Source of the DNA: Paenibacillus sp. MMS20-IR301
GTDB lineage: Bacteria > Bacillota > Bacilli > Paenibacillales > Paenibacillaceae
Length of the DNA: 64,000 bases
Direction of reading: 5' to 3'
Assembly: GCF_032302195.1 (NCBI RefSeq)
Contig: NZ_CP135275.1
Coordinates: forward strand, 2,418,001 to 2,482,000
Position numbers and translations under genes: made by a program. The notes under the pieces were generated by a model. That model was not told the origin of the DNA and did not search any database. It saw only the letters and a program-made list of their open reading frames with translations. Shown here piece by piece: positions 23,407 through 33,353 of the stretch; the stretch's first letter is position 1; every line of letters starts with the position of its first letter.

Positions 23407-26151
23407 TTACTCCCAGTTCCTGCTGCGCCCGCTTATACGGACAACAAGCTTCACCAGTTCTACCAGAATCACGATTGCCAGAGCAGCTCCGCAGACTATT
23501 CCCCATTGCAATCCGCTCAGATGCTGCACACCGAACCACCCGTTTAGCCCCGGAATAATTATAACCAGCACCAGCAGCAGTCCCGAGATCACCGACGCCC
23601 CCAGCATGAAGCGGTTGCTGAACAAGCCAATCTGAAACAGCGATTTCGTATTCGACCTTACATTGAATGCGTGGGTAATCTGCAGCAGCCCGAGCGTGGC
23701 GAACGCCATTGTGACGGCAACGCCCTCATCATAATGGGTATGGGCCCAGTAAAAGACCAGCAGTGTCAGTGCCGCCTCCAGCAATCCTTGATAGATGATG
23801 GAAATCCCCACACCACCGGCAAAAATACTGCTGCCCGACTGACGCGGCTTCTTCGACATCACATCACGGTCCGCTTTCTCCAGCCCCAGCGCAAGCGCAG
23901 GCAGCGTATCCGTAACCAGATTGATCCAGAGAATATGAATCGGCTCCAGAATCCGCCAGCCGACCAGCGTGGCAATGAAGAGCGTAAGGACCTCCCCGAG
24001 ATTGGCCGACAGCAGAAATTGGATCGCTTTGCGGATATTGCTGTATACCTTCCGGCCTTCCTCGACAGCGACCACGATTGTAGTGAAATTATCGTCCGCG
24101 AGCACCATATCGGATACCCCTTTGGCGACATCTGTACCTGTAATGCCCATCCCGACGCCAATATCCGCCGATTTCAGGGCAGGCGCATCATTGACCCCGT
24201 CACCCGTCATGGCGACAATTTTCCCCTTTTGCCTCCAGGCTTTAACGATCCGCACCTTATGCTCTGGCGAAACCCGGGCATACACGGAATAATCAGCCAC
24301 TCTCGCGGCAAAATCCTCCTCACTGATTCCATCCAGCTCACTCCCGGTCAACACCGCCTTGTCATCCTCGATGATGCCAAGCCGTGTGGCAATCGCGGCA
24401 GCCGTGTCCCGGTGATCGCCTGTAATCATTACCGGTCGGATCCCCGCCCGCCTGCATACCGCAACCGCATCCCGGACCTCTTCGCGCGGCGGATCTATCA
24501 TGCCGCTCAGGCCAATGAAGACCAGCTTCTGCTCTGTCGCATCCGGCGAAGGCTCCGCAGGCTGCTGCTCATGATCGCGGTAGGCAAAAGCCAGCACCCG
24601 CAGCGCTTCATCAGCCATTCCTTTATTGCTAGCCGTGATGCTGCGGATATGCTCCTCTGTCAAAGGAATGATCTCACCATGTATACTGATGTGGCTGCAT
24701 CTCGAGACCAGCACATCCGGTGCACCTTTGGTCAATACACGGAATATACCGTTTTCCAGCCGATGGATGGTCGTCATCAGCTTGCGGTCCGAATCAAACG
24801 GCAGCTCATCCACGCGCGGATACCGCTTTTCCAGCTCCCGCTTATCCATTCCGATGCTGAGCGCATAATCGACAAGCGCGGTTTCAGTAGGATCGCCAAT
24901 AATAGCTTTACCGCTGCGCGTCGCCCCGCCTGACCCCGGCCCCGCCTCAGTCGCGGCTCCTTTAGCACCGTCAGTCCCTTTCCCTTCGTCAATACTGGAA
25001 TCATTACACAGCGTCATCGCCTGCAGCAGCAGCCCGCCGTCCGGTGTCTCATTAAGCTTGCTGTCCGCTTCCACAATCTCTCCGTCCACATACAGCTTCT
25101 CGACAGTCATCTTGTTCAGCGTCAGAGTTCCCGTCTTATCGGAGCAGATAATTTCAGTACTGCCCAGCGTTTCTACCGCCGGAAGCTTGCGGATGATCGC
25201 CTTCCGCTTTGCCATCCGCTGCACGCCAAGGGCCAGAATAATGGTGACAATCGCAGGCAGACCCTCTGGAATAGCTGCTACGGCGAGCGAGATTGAGGTT
25301 AGAAGCATATCCAGCAGCTCTCTGCCCTCCAGCCAGCCGATGACGAAGATGACCACGCATACGCCAAGGATGATAAATGTAAAATATTTTCCCAGCTCAT
25401 CCAGCTTTTTTTGCAGCGGGGTAACTTCATTCTCAGCCTCCGAGATGAATCCGGCAATCCGGCCCACTTCTGTATTCATCCCCGTAGCCGTGACCACACC
25501 AACACCCCGTCCGTAGGTTACACTGCTGCTCATGTAAGCCATGTTCGTCCGGTCACCGATGACCAGATCACTGCCCTCCAGCGCCTGGGAACGCTTCTCT
25601 GAAGGCAGAGACTCCCCGGTTAATGCAGCTTCCTCAGTCTTCAGGGACGCAGCCTCCAGCAGACGGAGATCGGCAGGCACCACATTGCCGGCTTCCAGGA
25701 GCACAATGTCACCAGGCACCAGCTCCTCGCTTTTGATCTCAGTCACCTGAGCGCCCCGCCGGACTCTGGCTTGCGGAGACGACATGCTTTTGAGCGCTTC
25801 CAGTGCCTGCTCCGCTTTATTCTCCTGAATGACTCCAAGCACTGCATTCAGGACCACTACGAGCAGAATTATTACAGTATCTGTCCACTCCCCGAGTATT
25901 CCCGACAGCACAGCTGCCACAAGCAGAATAAAAATCATTACGTTCTTGAACTGCTCAATAAATTTGGCCAGCAATGATTTGGGCTTCACTTCCTGCAGCA
26001 TGTTCTTGCCGTACCGCTCCAGCAAGCGCGCCGCTTCTTCCGCCGACAGCCCCTCCTCCCGGCTCTCCAGCCGTCTCAGTACCTCTGCCGGCTCCAGCGT
26101 GTGATACGGTTTATTGTCCTGGCTCTTTCCTTTGGCAGCATCCGATTTCAA
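23407..26151 (-). CDS. cation-transporting P-type ATPase, Ca2+ (SERCA/PMCA-like) class, copy 1
   Basis: A 914-residue P2-type ATPase. Order: N-terminal cation ATPase domain (HTLEPAEVLRRLESREEGLS), first helix pairs, actuator domain with TGESLPSEK, the ion site AAIPEGLPAIVT in helix 4, phosphorylation Asp D338 in CSDKTGTLT, nucleotide domain with KGAPDVLV, hinge MTGDGVNDAPALK, and six C-terminal helices. PEGLP and the helix-6 sequence NLVTDTLPALALG indicate Ca2+ transport, though Mn2+ remains possible. The TTG start at 26151 follows AAGGAG by eight bases. A nucleotide-domain insert near residues 390-420 is Gly/Thr-rich. A second paralogue lies at 57240-60056. Confidence 0.92.
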   Translation of the reverse strand: MKSDAAKGKSQDNKPYHTLEPAEVLRRLESREEGLSAEEAARLLERYGKNMLQEVKPKSLLAKFIEQFKNVMIFILLVAAVLSGILGEWTDTVIILLVVVLNAVLGVIQENKAEQALEALKSMSSPQARVRRGAQVTEIKSEELVPGDIVLLEAGNVVPADLRLLEAASLKTEEAALTGESLPSEKRSQALEGSDLVIGDRTNMAYMSSSVTYGRGVGVVTATGMNTEVGRIAGFISEAENEVTPLQKKLDELGKYFTFIILGVCVVIFVIGWLEGRELLDMLLTSISLAVAAIPEGLPAIVTIILALGVQRMAKRKAIIRKLPAVETLGSTEIICSDKTGTLTLNKMTVEKLYVDGEIVEADSKLNETPDGGLLLQAMTLCNDSSIDEGKGTDGAKGAATEAGPGSGGATRSGKAIIGDPTETALVDYALSIGMDKRELEKRYPRVDELPFDSDRKLMTTIHRLENGIFRVLTKGAPDVLVSRCSHISIHGEIIPLTEEHIRSITASNKGMADEALRVLAFAYRDHEQQPAEPSPDATEQKLVFIGLSGMIDPPREEVRDAVAVCRRAGIRPVMITGDHRDTAAAIATRLGIIEDDKAVLTGSELDGISEEDFAARVADYSVYARVSPEHKVRIVKAWRQKGKIVAMTGDGVNDAPALKSADIGVGMGITGTDVAKGVSDMVLADDNFTTIVVAVEEGRKVYSNIRKAIQFLLSANLGEVLTLFIATLVGWRILEPIHILWINLVTDTLPALALGLEKADRDVMSKKPRQSGSSIFAGGVGISIIYQGLLEAALTLLVFYWAHTHYDEGVAVTMAFATLGLLQITHAFNVRSNTKSLFQIGLFSNRFMLGASVISGLLLVLVIIIPGLNGWFGVQHLSGLQWGIVCGAALAIVILVELVKLVVRISGRSRNWE

Positions 26152-26246
26152 GCCATCAGCTCCTTCAATGATCTATTTAGAGCAGTTAACCCTTCTATGG
26201 AGTTTTACCCAAAAATAGCCGGAGAATGCTGAAATATTATGTATAT

Positions 26247-26654
26247 TTATATAGTCCCCGCCCGTACAAATCCCTTGAACCGGGTTCCCTGATAGGACAG
26301 CTGTCCCCTGTCACCTTCAACAATCTGTGCAAAAGCCTTAGCCTTCACCTCCAGCTCCATCCGGGTGCCGTCGTGAAATTCAAATGTGACGTAATAGCTG
26401 GTATTGGCCTGTGCATGCCCTCTTCCGCCCCAGACCTCTATCCGCTTGGTCACTGCAGTCACCAGTCTGGACTGGAGAGGACTGGCATTATTAGTCATCC
26501 AGGTCTTCATTGCCTTTACAATCGTATATGCAATGTAACCGGTTATCAGCAGCAGCACCAGCTTTAACAGAATAGGCCCTTCAAAAAAGAAGCCGCGCGA
26601 ACTGCTCAATATAGCAGAATTCATCAAAACGTCAAAATTGCCCTCTGGATGCAA
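26247..26654 (-). CDS. DUF2500-family membrane protein
   Basis: A 135-residue protein: one N-terminal helix (ILLKLVLLLITGYIAYTIV) followed by a beta-rich soluble domain with the DUF2500 pattern (VTAVTKRIEVWGG, SYYVTFEFHDGTRMELEV, EGDRGQLSYQGTRFKGF). No activity is known for the family. The TTG start at 26654 follows AAAGGAG by about nine bases. It runs next to, but apparently separate from, the P-type ATPase gene. Confidence 0.8.
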   Translation of the reverse strand: MHPEGNFDVLMNSAILSSSRGFFFEGPILLKLVLLLITGYIAYTIVKAMKTWMTNNASPLQSRLVTAVTKRIEVWGGRGHAQANTSYYVTFEFHDGTRMELEVKAKAFAQIVEGDRGQLSYQGTRFKGFVRAGTI

Positions 26655-26836
26655 ATTATCCGCTCCTTTGCCAAAAATAAATATAAAAAGCTCATTTTAC
26701 TTAGAAATACGCTGATTTTCAACGCCGGTTTCGTTTTTTGGCCTTTATTCCTCACCAAAAACAGCGGCAGAAATTTGGTCCTGCTAAGAATCATATGTTA
26801 TGCTTTAACTACAATATACAGGAAGGAGGTGTTCTT

Positions 26837-27196
26837 ATGATGAGTTATCTGGAAAGATTGTCTCTCCCCAGACTGCTGAAGGCCGCTTTTATTCCAGTGC
26901 TTCTTCTGACCTTCCTGGCTGTTTCCTCCCAGTTGCTTCACGAACAGGAGCCGGAGGCGCAGCAGGCCAGTCTGGAACGGTATGAACATAAAATGGCACA
27001 GCCGGCCCGTACCCACAGCAGCCAGATTCACTACATTCCTTCTGTGCGGCAGGCTCATCCCGAGAACATTCTGGCACTTTGGCCGGAAGCGTCCGCGCCT
27101 CTGCTCTGTATTTCAGTTTTTTCCGTTATTTATATCATCCTGAAGCGGCTGCTGCTGTATCCGCTTAAATATAATTCGCATTTCATTCGGATGTAA
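26837..27196 (+). CDS. hypothetical two-helix membrane protein
   Basis: A 119-residue protein. ATG at 26837 (or the adjacent ATG at 26840) is fixed by GGAAGGAGGTG eight bases upstream; the longer frame from 26738 is rejected. It has an N-terminal hydrophobic helix (AFIPVLLLTFLAVSSQLL), a polar stretch of about 55 residues probably outside the cell, and a second helix (APLLCISVFSVIYIILKRLL) with a short basic tail. No family was recognised. The next gene, a YitT protein, starts 62 bases later on the same strand and may be co-transcribed. Confidence 0.65.
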   Translation: MMSYLERLSLPRLLKAAFIPVLLLTFLAVSSQLLHEQEPEAQQASLERYEHKMAQPARTHSSQIHYIPSVRQAHPENILALWPEASAPLLCISVFSVIYIILKRLLLYPLKYNSHFIRM

Positions 27197-27258
27197 GGTC
27201 TGATGTCACATACCTGATCAGGCCCCCCAAGACCTATACACTGGAGGCTGGAAATCCA

Positions 27259-28131
27259 ATGAAAATCAGATATAGGGGCATTGCCCCGCTGCGCTATTCC
27301 AAACTGCTGCGGCTGCTCTTCGTCATCGGAGGAGGACTGCTCGCTGCAGTAGGGCTTGAATTGTTCCTGATGCCGCATAAGCTGCTTCCCGGTGGAATTG
27401 CCGGATTGTCCGCCCTGCTGTCACATATCACGGAAATGCGCCTTGGCTTATTCCTGTTTCTGTTCAATCTTCCGTTCATTCTGATGTCGCGCAGTCAGAT
27501 TAATCTGCGGTTCGCACTGTATACCATGCTCGGATTGGTTGGCCTGACCGCTGGCTCACTGGCTCTGCATCACTTCCCTGCGGCCATCAGCGAGCCGTTA
27601 CCCGCTGCTATCGCCGGAGGGCTGTGTCTGGGATTCGGACTGGGTATTTCAGTCCGCTTCGGCGGGATTACGAGCGGCAGCGAGAAGCAGGGTGTCGCCC
27701 TGCTGAACGGCGGTCCGCCCAAATCGGCTGAAATGTCAATTATGCTGTTCAACTGTGTCATTCTGCTCTTTGGCGGATCTTTATTCGGCTGGGATCAGGC
27801 GATGTACAGCATTATTGCCTACCTCCTGGCCTTTGAAGCACTGCGCTTCTCCTTAAGGGATCTGTCCCTCTCACAGGCAGTCTGGATCACAAGCAGCAAC
27901 GTTGAAGAGATCCGCCGCAAGCTTCAGCAGTCCCTCGACCGTGAGGTTAAGCTTGTGAAATCCTCCGGCCCCGAGGGCCAGCCGGGTACGGTCTTCTGCC
28001 TGGCGAGCAGACTGGAGGAAGAGGAGCTCGCTTCCATTGTGCACGGCTGTGACCAGGACAGCAAGATTGTAATCAATACAGCCCGGAACAACCGGATTTC
28101 AGCGCTTTTCCGCCATAAGCCGCCGGGATGA
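27259..28131 (+). CDS. YitT-family membrane protein (DUF161/DUF2179)
   Basis: A 290-residue protein with about five helices in the first 200 residues (LLFVIGGGLLAAVGLELFLM, LGLFLFLFNLPFILM) and a DUF2179-type soluble C-terminal domain (AVWITSSNVEEIRRKLQQ, TVFCLASRLEEEELASIV, DSKIVINTARNN). The motifs PHKLLPGGIAGLSALL and ISVRFGGITSGSEKQG mark the YitT family; in most members the latter ends TGGTD, so this is a divergent member. The role is unknown. GGAGG lies about 11 bases before ATG 27259. A strong bidirectional terminator follows. Confidence 0.9.
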   Translation: MKIRYRGIAPLRYSKLLRLLFVIGGGLLAAVGLELFLMPHKLLPGGIAGLSALLSHITEMRLGLFLFLFNLPFILMSRSQINLRFALYTMLGLVGLTAGSLALHHFPAAISEPLPAAIAGGLCLGFGLGISVRFGGITSGSEKQGVALLNGGPPKSAEMSIMLFNCVILLFGGSLFGWDQAMYSIIAYLLAFEALRFSLRDLSLSQAVWITSSNVEEIRRKLQQSLDREVKLVKSSGPEGQPGTVFCLASRLEEEELASIVHGCDQDSKIVINTARNNRISALFRHKPPG

Positions 28132-28172
28132 TTATCCGTTACCGGCCCGTGAACAGTATTCTGCTTCATATC

Positions 28173-28211
28173 AAAAAGCGTTCCCGCCTATTTCCGGCGG
28201 GAACGCTTTTT
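28173..28211. terminator. strong bidirectional terminator
   Basis: A perfect 16-bp stem, AAAAAGCGTTCCCGCC (28173-28188) with its complement at 28196-28211, has a seven-base loop. The A/T ends give a U-run in either direction. It separates the convergent yitT-like and spoVIF-like genes. Confidence 0.87.
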
Positions 28212-28245
28212 GATTATGATCCGCTCCTGGAGCAGCCCCGCTATT

Positions 28246-28533
28246 TCAGCGGAACATTCCCCACAGCCGGATCAAATGAAAGGTATTGCTCGGATCAATT
28301 TTCTGGGCGATCACGAATTTCACGATTTGCTCTTCCTGCGCCGAAGTCAGCTTCTCATTCAGCACTGCTGAAGCATTGCGCACCAGCCTCCGTACAACAG
28401 CTGTATCCTGCAGCTCCTGCCGCGATATTCCGTTGATCATATTCTTGATGCGTTCCTTAACCGCCGGATTCTTCATCTTCAGCTTAATACGCTCCACCAA
28501 CTGGGGACTGATTCCGAATTGCTGATAACCCAA
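28246..28533 (-). CDS. stage VI sporulation protein F-like protein
   Basis: A 95-residue helical protein resembling SpoVIF, a small factor needed for proper late coat assembly in Bacillus. The matching part is the second half: NPAVKERIKNMINGISRQEL, VVRRLVRNASAVLNEKL and QEEQIVKFVIAQKI. TTG at 28533 is chosen since GGGAGGTG lies six bases before it; the GTG at 28542 overlaps that site. It follows recG by 65 bases on the same strand but ends before a separate terminator. The assignment rests on pattern memory, so moderately sure. Confidence 0.75.
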   Translation of the reverse strand: MGYQQFGISPQLVERIKLKMKNPAVKERIKNMINGISRQELQDTAVVRRLVRNASAVLNEKLTSAQEEQIVKFVIAQKIDPSNTFHLIRLWGMFR

Positions 28534-28598
28534 GCCCAGCACCTCCCGTCATATCAATCATTCACAGTATATGAGGGCCGGGGGCCGCATGTGCCTAA

Positions 28599-30647
28599 TC
28601 AGTCAATTAAATCCCCCTGGAAAATTTGCTCCTGCTGCAGATAGCCGCGCAGCGGGGCATAATCAGCGGAGGTCCAGAAATCGGCAGCCCGCAGCAGCTC
28701 TGCGGCATCATCCCTTGCCTGCTCCAGAATCTCGAAATCAGCCGTCATATCAGCCAGGCGGAATTCCGGCAGCCCGCTCTGCTTCGTCCCGAAGAAGTCT
28801 CCCGGGCCCCGCAGCTCCAGATCCCGGCGCGACACCTCGAAGCCGTCATCCGTATCGGTCATCGCCGTCATCCGCTCCCGTCCAATCTCTGATTTGGGAT
28901 CAGCCATGAGCACGCAATAGGAGGCATGCTGGCCCCGGCCGACCCGGCCGCGTAATTGATGCAGCTGCGACAGGCCGAAACGGTCGGCATCCATAATAAT
29001 CATCAGCGTGGCGTTCGGAACATCGACACCTACCTCTACTACGGTCGTAGAGACCAGCAGCTGCAGCTCATTGCTGTAGAAGGCACGCATCACCTCATCC
29101 TTCTCGCCCGGCGTCATCCGGCCATGAAGCAGTCCTACCTTATATGCCGGGAAAGCCTGGGACATCTGCACATGCAGATCAATCGCATTCTGCACATCCA
29201 GCTTCTCCGATTCCTCAATCAGCGGACAGATCAGATAAGCCTGCCGTCCCTGCTCAATCTCCCTGCTGACCAGATTCAGCACCCGCTCCAGCATATCGGG
29301 CTTTACCCAATAGGTCGTAATGGGCACACGTCCTTTAGGCCGTTCTGACAGTGTAGATACATCCATATCCCCGAATACGGTAATGGCCAGCGTCCGCGGA
29401 ATCGGCGTTGCCGTCATGGTCAGCACATCCGGGTTATACCCCTTGCGCCGCAGGACACTGCGCTGGTTCACCCCGAAACGGTGCTGCTCATCGGTTACCA
29501 CAAGCCCCAGGCTGCGGAAGAAGACATCCTCCTGAATCAGGGCATGGGTGCCGACTACAACATCCAGCATGCCCAGCTGGAGCGACGCCAGCAGGTCCTT
29601 GCGTTTGCGCCCGGTCACGCTGCCGGTCAGCAGACCGACTGTAATCCCGAACGGCTCGAACATCCTCGTCAGCGAGCGCATATGCTGCTCCGCCAGGATT
29701 TCGGTCGGCACCATCAGGGCGCCCTGGAATCCGGAGCGCACTGTAGCATATAGCGCGATAGCCGCAAGCACTGTTTTGCCGGAGCCGACATCCCCCTGAA
29801 GCAGCCGGTTCATACAGAACCCGGAACGCATATCATGCAGAATCTCCAGCTCTACGTGCTTCTGGGCATCCGTCAGCTCAAACGGCAGGCTGCGGACGAA
29901 CTGCCGTACGGTAGCATTGTCCACCGTATGAACCACACCGTCCATTCTGCCGCGGTTCAGCACCCGGAAGGCTTGTACCTTAAGCTGGAACAGAAAAAGC
30001 TCTTCATAGACCATTCTGCGCCTGCCCTGCTGGCCTTCACGGGTATCCTCCGGCTGGTGGATGGTCGCGATTGCCCGCTTGCGGGACATGAAGTCATACT
30101 TACGCATAATACTGTGGGGCAAAATCTCCGGAATCAGCTCCCCATACTGCTGCAGTGCCTGGGTAATAACTTTACGGATCCATGATTGCGTAATCTTGCC
30201 GCCTACGGAATATACCGGCTGCAGTGTTCCGGTCTTGCCTTCCCCCCGGTCCGGGAATTCATACCCTGTCACCGTAATCTGGCTCCGCTTCTGATCCCAT
30301 TTCCCGGTCAGCACCACTTCACGGCCTACGGTCAGCTGCTCACGGACATAATGCTGGTTGAACCAGGTTGCCGTGAACATCCATGGCTCGGATACCATCT
30401 TGCAGCTCATGCGTGATTTGCCCCCGAAGCGCTGCAGCACCGGTATGCCGATTACTTTGGCAACCAGCGTTGCCTTATCGCCATGCTTAACCTCACTAAG
30501 CGGTTTGGGACGGAAGTCCTCATACCGGAACGGATAATACTCCAGCAAATCCTTCACTGTAGAGACGCCAAAGGCGTGAAGCTCGCTTTGCTTTTGAGCA
30601 CTCACGCCAGTTACTTGCTTCACTTCAATTGCATCCAAAGATAACAC
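28599..30647 (-). CDS. recG: ATP-dependent DNA helicase RecG
   Basis: This 682-residue helicase remodels stalled forks and Holliday junctions. It has an N-terminal wedge/OB domain (GDKATLVAKVIGIPVLQRFG), then superfamily-2 motor domains: Walker A LLQGDVGSGKTVLA, the DEQHRFG box that distinguishes RecG (VVTDEQHRFGVNQR), TATPIPRTLA, and QLRGRVGRGQHASYC, plus the C-terminal RDLELRGPGDFFGTKQSG. GTG at 30647 is preferred because the GGGGATG ribosome site sits six bases before it; the in-frame ATG at 30656 touches that site. It follows degV by 18 bases and is probably in the fakA-degV-recG unit. Confidence 0.97.
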   Translation of the reverse strand: MLSLDAIEVKQVTGVSAQKQSELHAFGVSTVKDLLEYYPFRYEDFRPKPLSEVKHGDKATLVAKVIGIPVLQRFGGKSRMSCKMVSEPWMFTATWFNQHYVREQLTVGREVVLTGKWDQKRSQITVTGYEFPDRGEGKTGTLQPVYSVGGKITQSWIRKVITQALQQYGELIPEILPHSIMRKYDFMSRKRAIATIHQPEDTREGQQGRRRMVYEELFLFQLKVQAFRVLNRGRMDGVVHTVDNATVRQFVRSLPFELTDAQKHVELEILHDMRSGFCMNRLLQGDVGSGKTVLAAIALYATVRSGFQGALMVPTEILAEQHMRSLTRMFEPFGITVGLLTGSVTGRKRKDLLASLQLGMLDVVVGTHALIQEDVFFRSLGLVVTDEQHRFGVNQRSVLRRKGYNPDVLTMTATPIPRTLAITVFGDMDVSTLSERPKGRVPITTYWVKPDMLERVLNLVSREIEQGRQAYLICPLIEESEKLDVQNAIDLHVQMSQAFPAYKVGLLHGRMTPGEKDEVMRAFYSNELQLLVSTTVVEVGVDVPNATLMIIMDADRFGLSQLHQLRGRVGRGQHASYCVLMADPKSEIGRERMTAMTDTDDGFEVSRRDLELRGPGDFFGTKQSGLPEFRLADMTADFEILEQARDDAAELLRAADFWTSADYAPLRGYLQQEQIFQGDLID

Positions 30648-30665
30648 CAGCTTCATCCCCTATAC

Positions 30666-31526
30666 TTAGGCGGGCCAGATGAATACGGCTAAGGTACCGT
30701 TGCCGACATGGCTGCCTACAACAGGGCCGATGTTGGTCAGCACCTTCTCTTCCAAGGTGAAATGCCCGGCTAATTCCTTCAGGAATTCTTCCCCGGAAGC
30801 CGGTTCAGCCGTATGACCCACGGCCACATTGATTTTGTCCACACCCGGCAGATCGCTCTTGAACAGCTCGATCATGCGGGCAACTGCCTTCTTGCGGCCT
30901 CTGACCTTCTCGACTGCGTAGATAATGCCTTCCGCATCAATCGAGAGGATCGGCTTAATATTGAGCAGCGTGCCCAGGATGGCTGACGCTTTGCCGATCC
31001 TGCCGCCTTTTTGCAGATACTCCAAGGTATCCACAAGGAAGTACAGCTTGCGCGACCGGCGCAGACGTTCTACCTCCTCCAGGATTTGCCCAGGTGCTTT
31101 ACCCTGCTCTGCAAGTCTGGCAGCTTCTACGACCATAAATCCGAATCCGTAGGAAGCGGACAGGGAATCAACCACGGTGATAGCTTCCCCTTCCTCTTCC
31201 AGCATGGATTTGGCCAGAACCGCAGACTGGTACGTACCGCTGAGTCCTGAGGAGATATGGAAGGACAGTATAGGACTGCCCTGGTAACGTTCCTGAATGC
31301 TGCGGTACACATTCATATATTCGACCGGTGACGGCTGTGAGGTGGTCGGCAGCTGCTGCGAGCGGGGAAGACGTTCATAGAACTGCTCCGGCGTCATATC
31401 CACATTATCCCGGAATGCCTCTTCGCCGAACATTAAAGTGAGCGGAACAACTTCAATGCCGTACTTGGCCGCCAGGGCAGGCGGGATATCGGATGTGCTG
31501 TCGGTAACGATTACGGTACGATTCAT
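30666..31526 (-). CDS. DegV-family fatty-acid-binding protein (FakB type)
   Basis: A 286-residue DegV protein. The family binds a fatty acid and presents it to the FakA kinase for phosphorylation, feeding exogenous acids into phospholipid synthesis. Marks: VIVTDSTSDIPPALAAKYGI at the start, the central LSFHISSGLSGTYQSAVLAK and KPILSIDAEG. ATG at 31526 follows GGGGAGG by seven bases; a 12-residue longer frame is rejected. Its partner fakA/yloV lies 51 bases upstream, so the pair is probably one fatty-acid kinase system. Confidence 0.93.
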   Translation of the reverse strand: MNRTVIVTDSTSDIPPALAAKYGIEVVPLTLMFGEEAFRDNVDMTPEQFYERLPRSQQLPTTSQPSPVEYMNVYRSIQERYQGSPILSFHISSGLSGTYQSAVLAKSMLEEEGEAITVVDSLSASYGFGFMVVEAARLAEQGKAPGQILEEVERLRRSRKLYFLVDTLEYLQKGGRIGKASAILGTLLNIKPILSIDAEGIIYAVEKVRGRKKAVARMIELFKSDLPGVDKINVAVGHTAEPASGEEFLKELAGHFTLEEKVLTNIGPVVGSHVGNGTLAVFIWPA

Positions 31527-31577
31527 GGATTTCCTCCCCATACTGTATTTTTGCTGATCCACACTGCTTGCTTATAT

Positions 31578-33353
31578 CTATGGCTCCACGGAGAAAAGAT
31601 AGTAATACAGCGGCTGTCCGCCTGCATGTACTTCAACCTCAACCTGCGGATAGGTCTCTTCCAGCCAGCTTCCGAGGGCATCCGTAATATCAGCTTCGGT
31701 GTCAGCACCTGTCAGTACGGTAACGATCTCATCGCCGTTCACCAGCATGCTGCCAAGCAGCTGCTTGCTCACTTCCAGCAGTTCATCCGCCGCAGCAACG
31801 ATTGTGGAATTGGAGATGCCGATATACTGTCCGGACTTGATCTCAAGGTTCTCAAGCACCGTATCACGTACAGCGTTGGTGACTTGTCCTGATTTCACCT
31901 GGGCGATCGCCTCCAGCATGTTGCTGGTGTTAACCTGGGCATCGTCTTCTTCCTGGAAAGCGAAGGCAGCAGAAATCCCCTGCGGAATGCTCTTGCTCGG
32001 GATTACAGTAATTTCACGCTCATTCTCCAGCAGGTCCTTGGCTTGCTGTGCAGCCAGCACGATATTGGAGTTATTCGGCAGAATGTAAATATGCTTTGCT
32101 GAGATTGAAGAAATCGCATTAACGAAATCCTCTGTGCTTGGATTCATCGTCTGTCCGCCGGCCAGAATGGCATCCACCCCAAGGCTGCGGAAAATATCAG
32201 AGATCCCGTCGCCCGAAGATACTGCAATAAAGCCGTAAGGGGCCAGATCATCCGCAGGCGGAACTGCAGGTGCCTGTACACTGGATTTCTCTTCCGGAAT
32301 ATCCGCGAAGACATCCGGCATTGGCGCGATATCCATCCCTGCAGTCAGCAGATCACGGTGCTGCTCGCGCATGTTAAGGATATGAATCTGCGTAATCTCA
32401 CCGTGCACCAGTGCCAGATTCAGCACCTCGCCGGGAGTCTTCGAGTGCACATGGACCTTGATTGTCTCGTCATCCGAAATGACGATAATCGAGTCACCGT
32501 TAACTGACAACGCTTTCCGAAAAACATCCTCATCGAAATCAGATTTCACGGCTCCGCCCAGCTGGCGGTTGATGAAAAATTCCATATCATATAAAAATTC
32601 AATGTCTTCCGTATGAAGCTGGGATTGTGCGGAGGACTGCACAGATGAAGGCACTGGCTCATGCTTGGTCAGCACGGGTATTGCAGCCGCAGGCGCAGGA
32701 GCTTGTCCCTGCACAGAGGCAGGTTCAGCCGTAATTCCGCCAGTCAGATACTGATGGAAGCCTTCATAGATGTAGACGAGACCCTGGCCGCCGGAATCCA
32801 CAACACCAACCTGCTTCAGCACAGGCAGAAGCTCCGGAGTATTCGCTAATGCTTCTTTGGCTTTGGACAATACTTCAGTCATCAGTTCGGTAACATCAGT
32901 AGTACGGCGCGCATAATACACTGCATGTCTGGCAGCTTCCTTAGCTACCGTAAGAATAGTACCCTCTACCGGTTTGACCACTGCCTTATAAGCGGTATCC
33001 ACACCGGTCTGCAGGGCTGCAGCGAACTGCTGCGTGTTTAATTCCTCATATTGGGCTGCATAACGTCCAAGACCTCTGAACAGCTGCGACAAAATAACGC
33101 CGGAGTTCCCGCGTGCGCCCATCAGGAGTCCCTTGGAAAGTACTCCTGCACATTGACCGACAGAGGCAGTATTATTTTTCTTCAATTCGTTAGCGCCTGC
33201 GGTCATCGTCAAATTCATGTTCGTTCCCGTATCGCCATCCGGCACCGGAAATACATTTAAGGAATTGACATGCTCTGCATGCTGCTGCAGTTTTTCCGCA
33301 CCGGCAAGTACCATTGCGGTAAAATCTGTTCCATTTATAGAACGCTTACTCAA
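31578..33353 (-). CDS. fakA: DAK2-domain fatty-acid kinase (FakA/YloV)
   Basis: A 591-residue protein matching YloV/FakA. The N-terminal DAK2 kinase domain has NVFPVPDGDTGTNMNLTM (metal and ATP site), GARGNSGVILSQLFRG and DSGGQGLVYIYEG. A variable linker near 215-250 is Ala/Pro/Ser-rich. The middle and C-terminal DegV-like part includes IHVHSK-like VHVHSKTPGEVL and IYILPNNSNIVLAAQQA. It phosphorylates DegV-bound fatty acids. The TTG start at 33353 has GGAAGGGG about ten bases upstream. In B. subtilis an Asp23-type gene precedes it; none is present here. Confidence 0.92.
   Translation of the reverse strand: MSKRSINGTDFTAMVLAGAEKLQQHAEHVNSLNVFPVPDGDTGTNMNLTMTAGANELKKNNTASVGQCAGVLSKGLLMGARGNSGVILSQLFRGLGRYAAQYEELNTQQFAAALQTGVDTAYKAVVKPVEGTILTVAKEAARHAVYYARRTTDVTELMTEVLSKAKEALANTPELLPVLKQVGVVDSGGQGLVYIYEGFHQYLTGGITAEPASVQGQAPAPAAAIPVLTKHEPVPSSVQSSAQSQLHTEDIEFLYDMEFFINRQLGGAVKSDFDEDVFRKALSVNGDSIIVISDDETIKVHVHSKTPGEVLNLALVHGEITQIHILNMREQHRDLLTAGMDIAPMPDVFADIPEEKSSVQAPAVPPADDLAPYGFIAVSSGDGISDIFRSLGVDAILAGGQTMNPSTEDFVNAISSISAKHIYILPNNSNIVLAAQQAKDLLENEREITVIPSKSIPQGISAAFAFQEEDDAQVNTSNMLEAIAQVKSGQVTNAVRDTVLENLEIKSGQYIGISNSTIVAAADELLEVSKQLLGSMLVNGDEIVTVLTGADTEADITDALGSWLEETYPQVEVEVHAGGQPLYYYLFSVEP

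Noticed and set aside
23671-24933. 420-codon frame antisense to the first Ca2+-type ATPase
   Set aside because: It is a shadow of the strongly supported ATPase gene; its His/Arg/Gln-rich product matches no domain.
30666-31562. Twelve-residue longer DegV start
   Set aside because: GGGGAGG precisely precedes the ATG at 31526, and the family begins at the VIVTDS strand.
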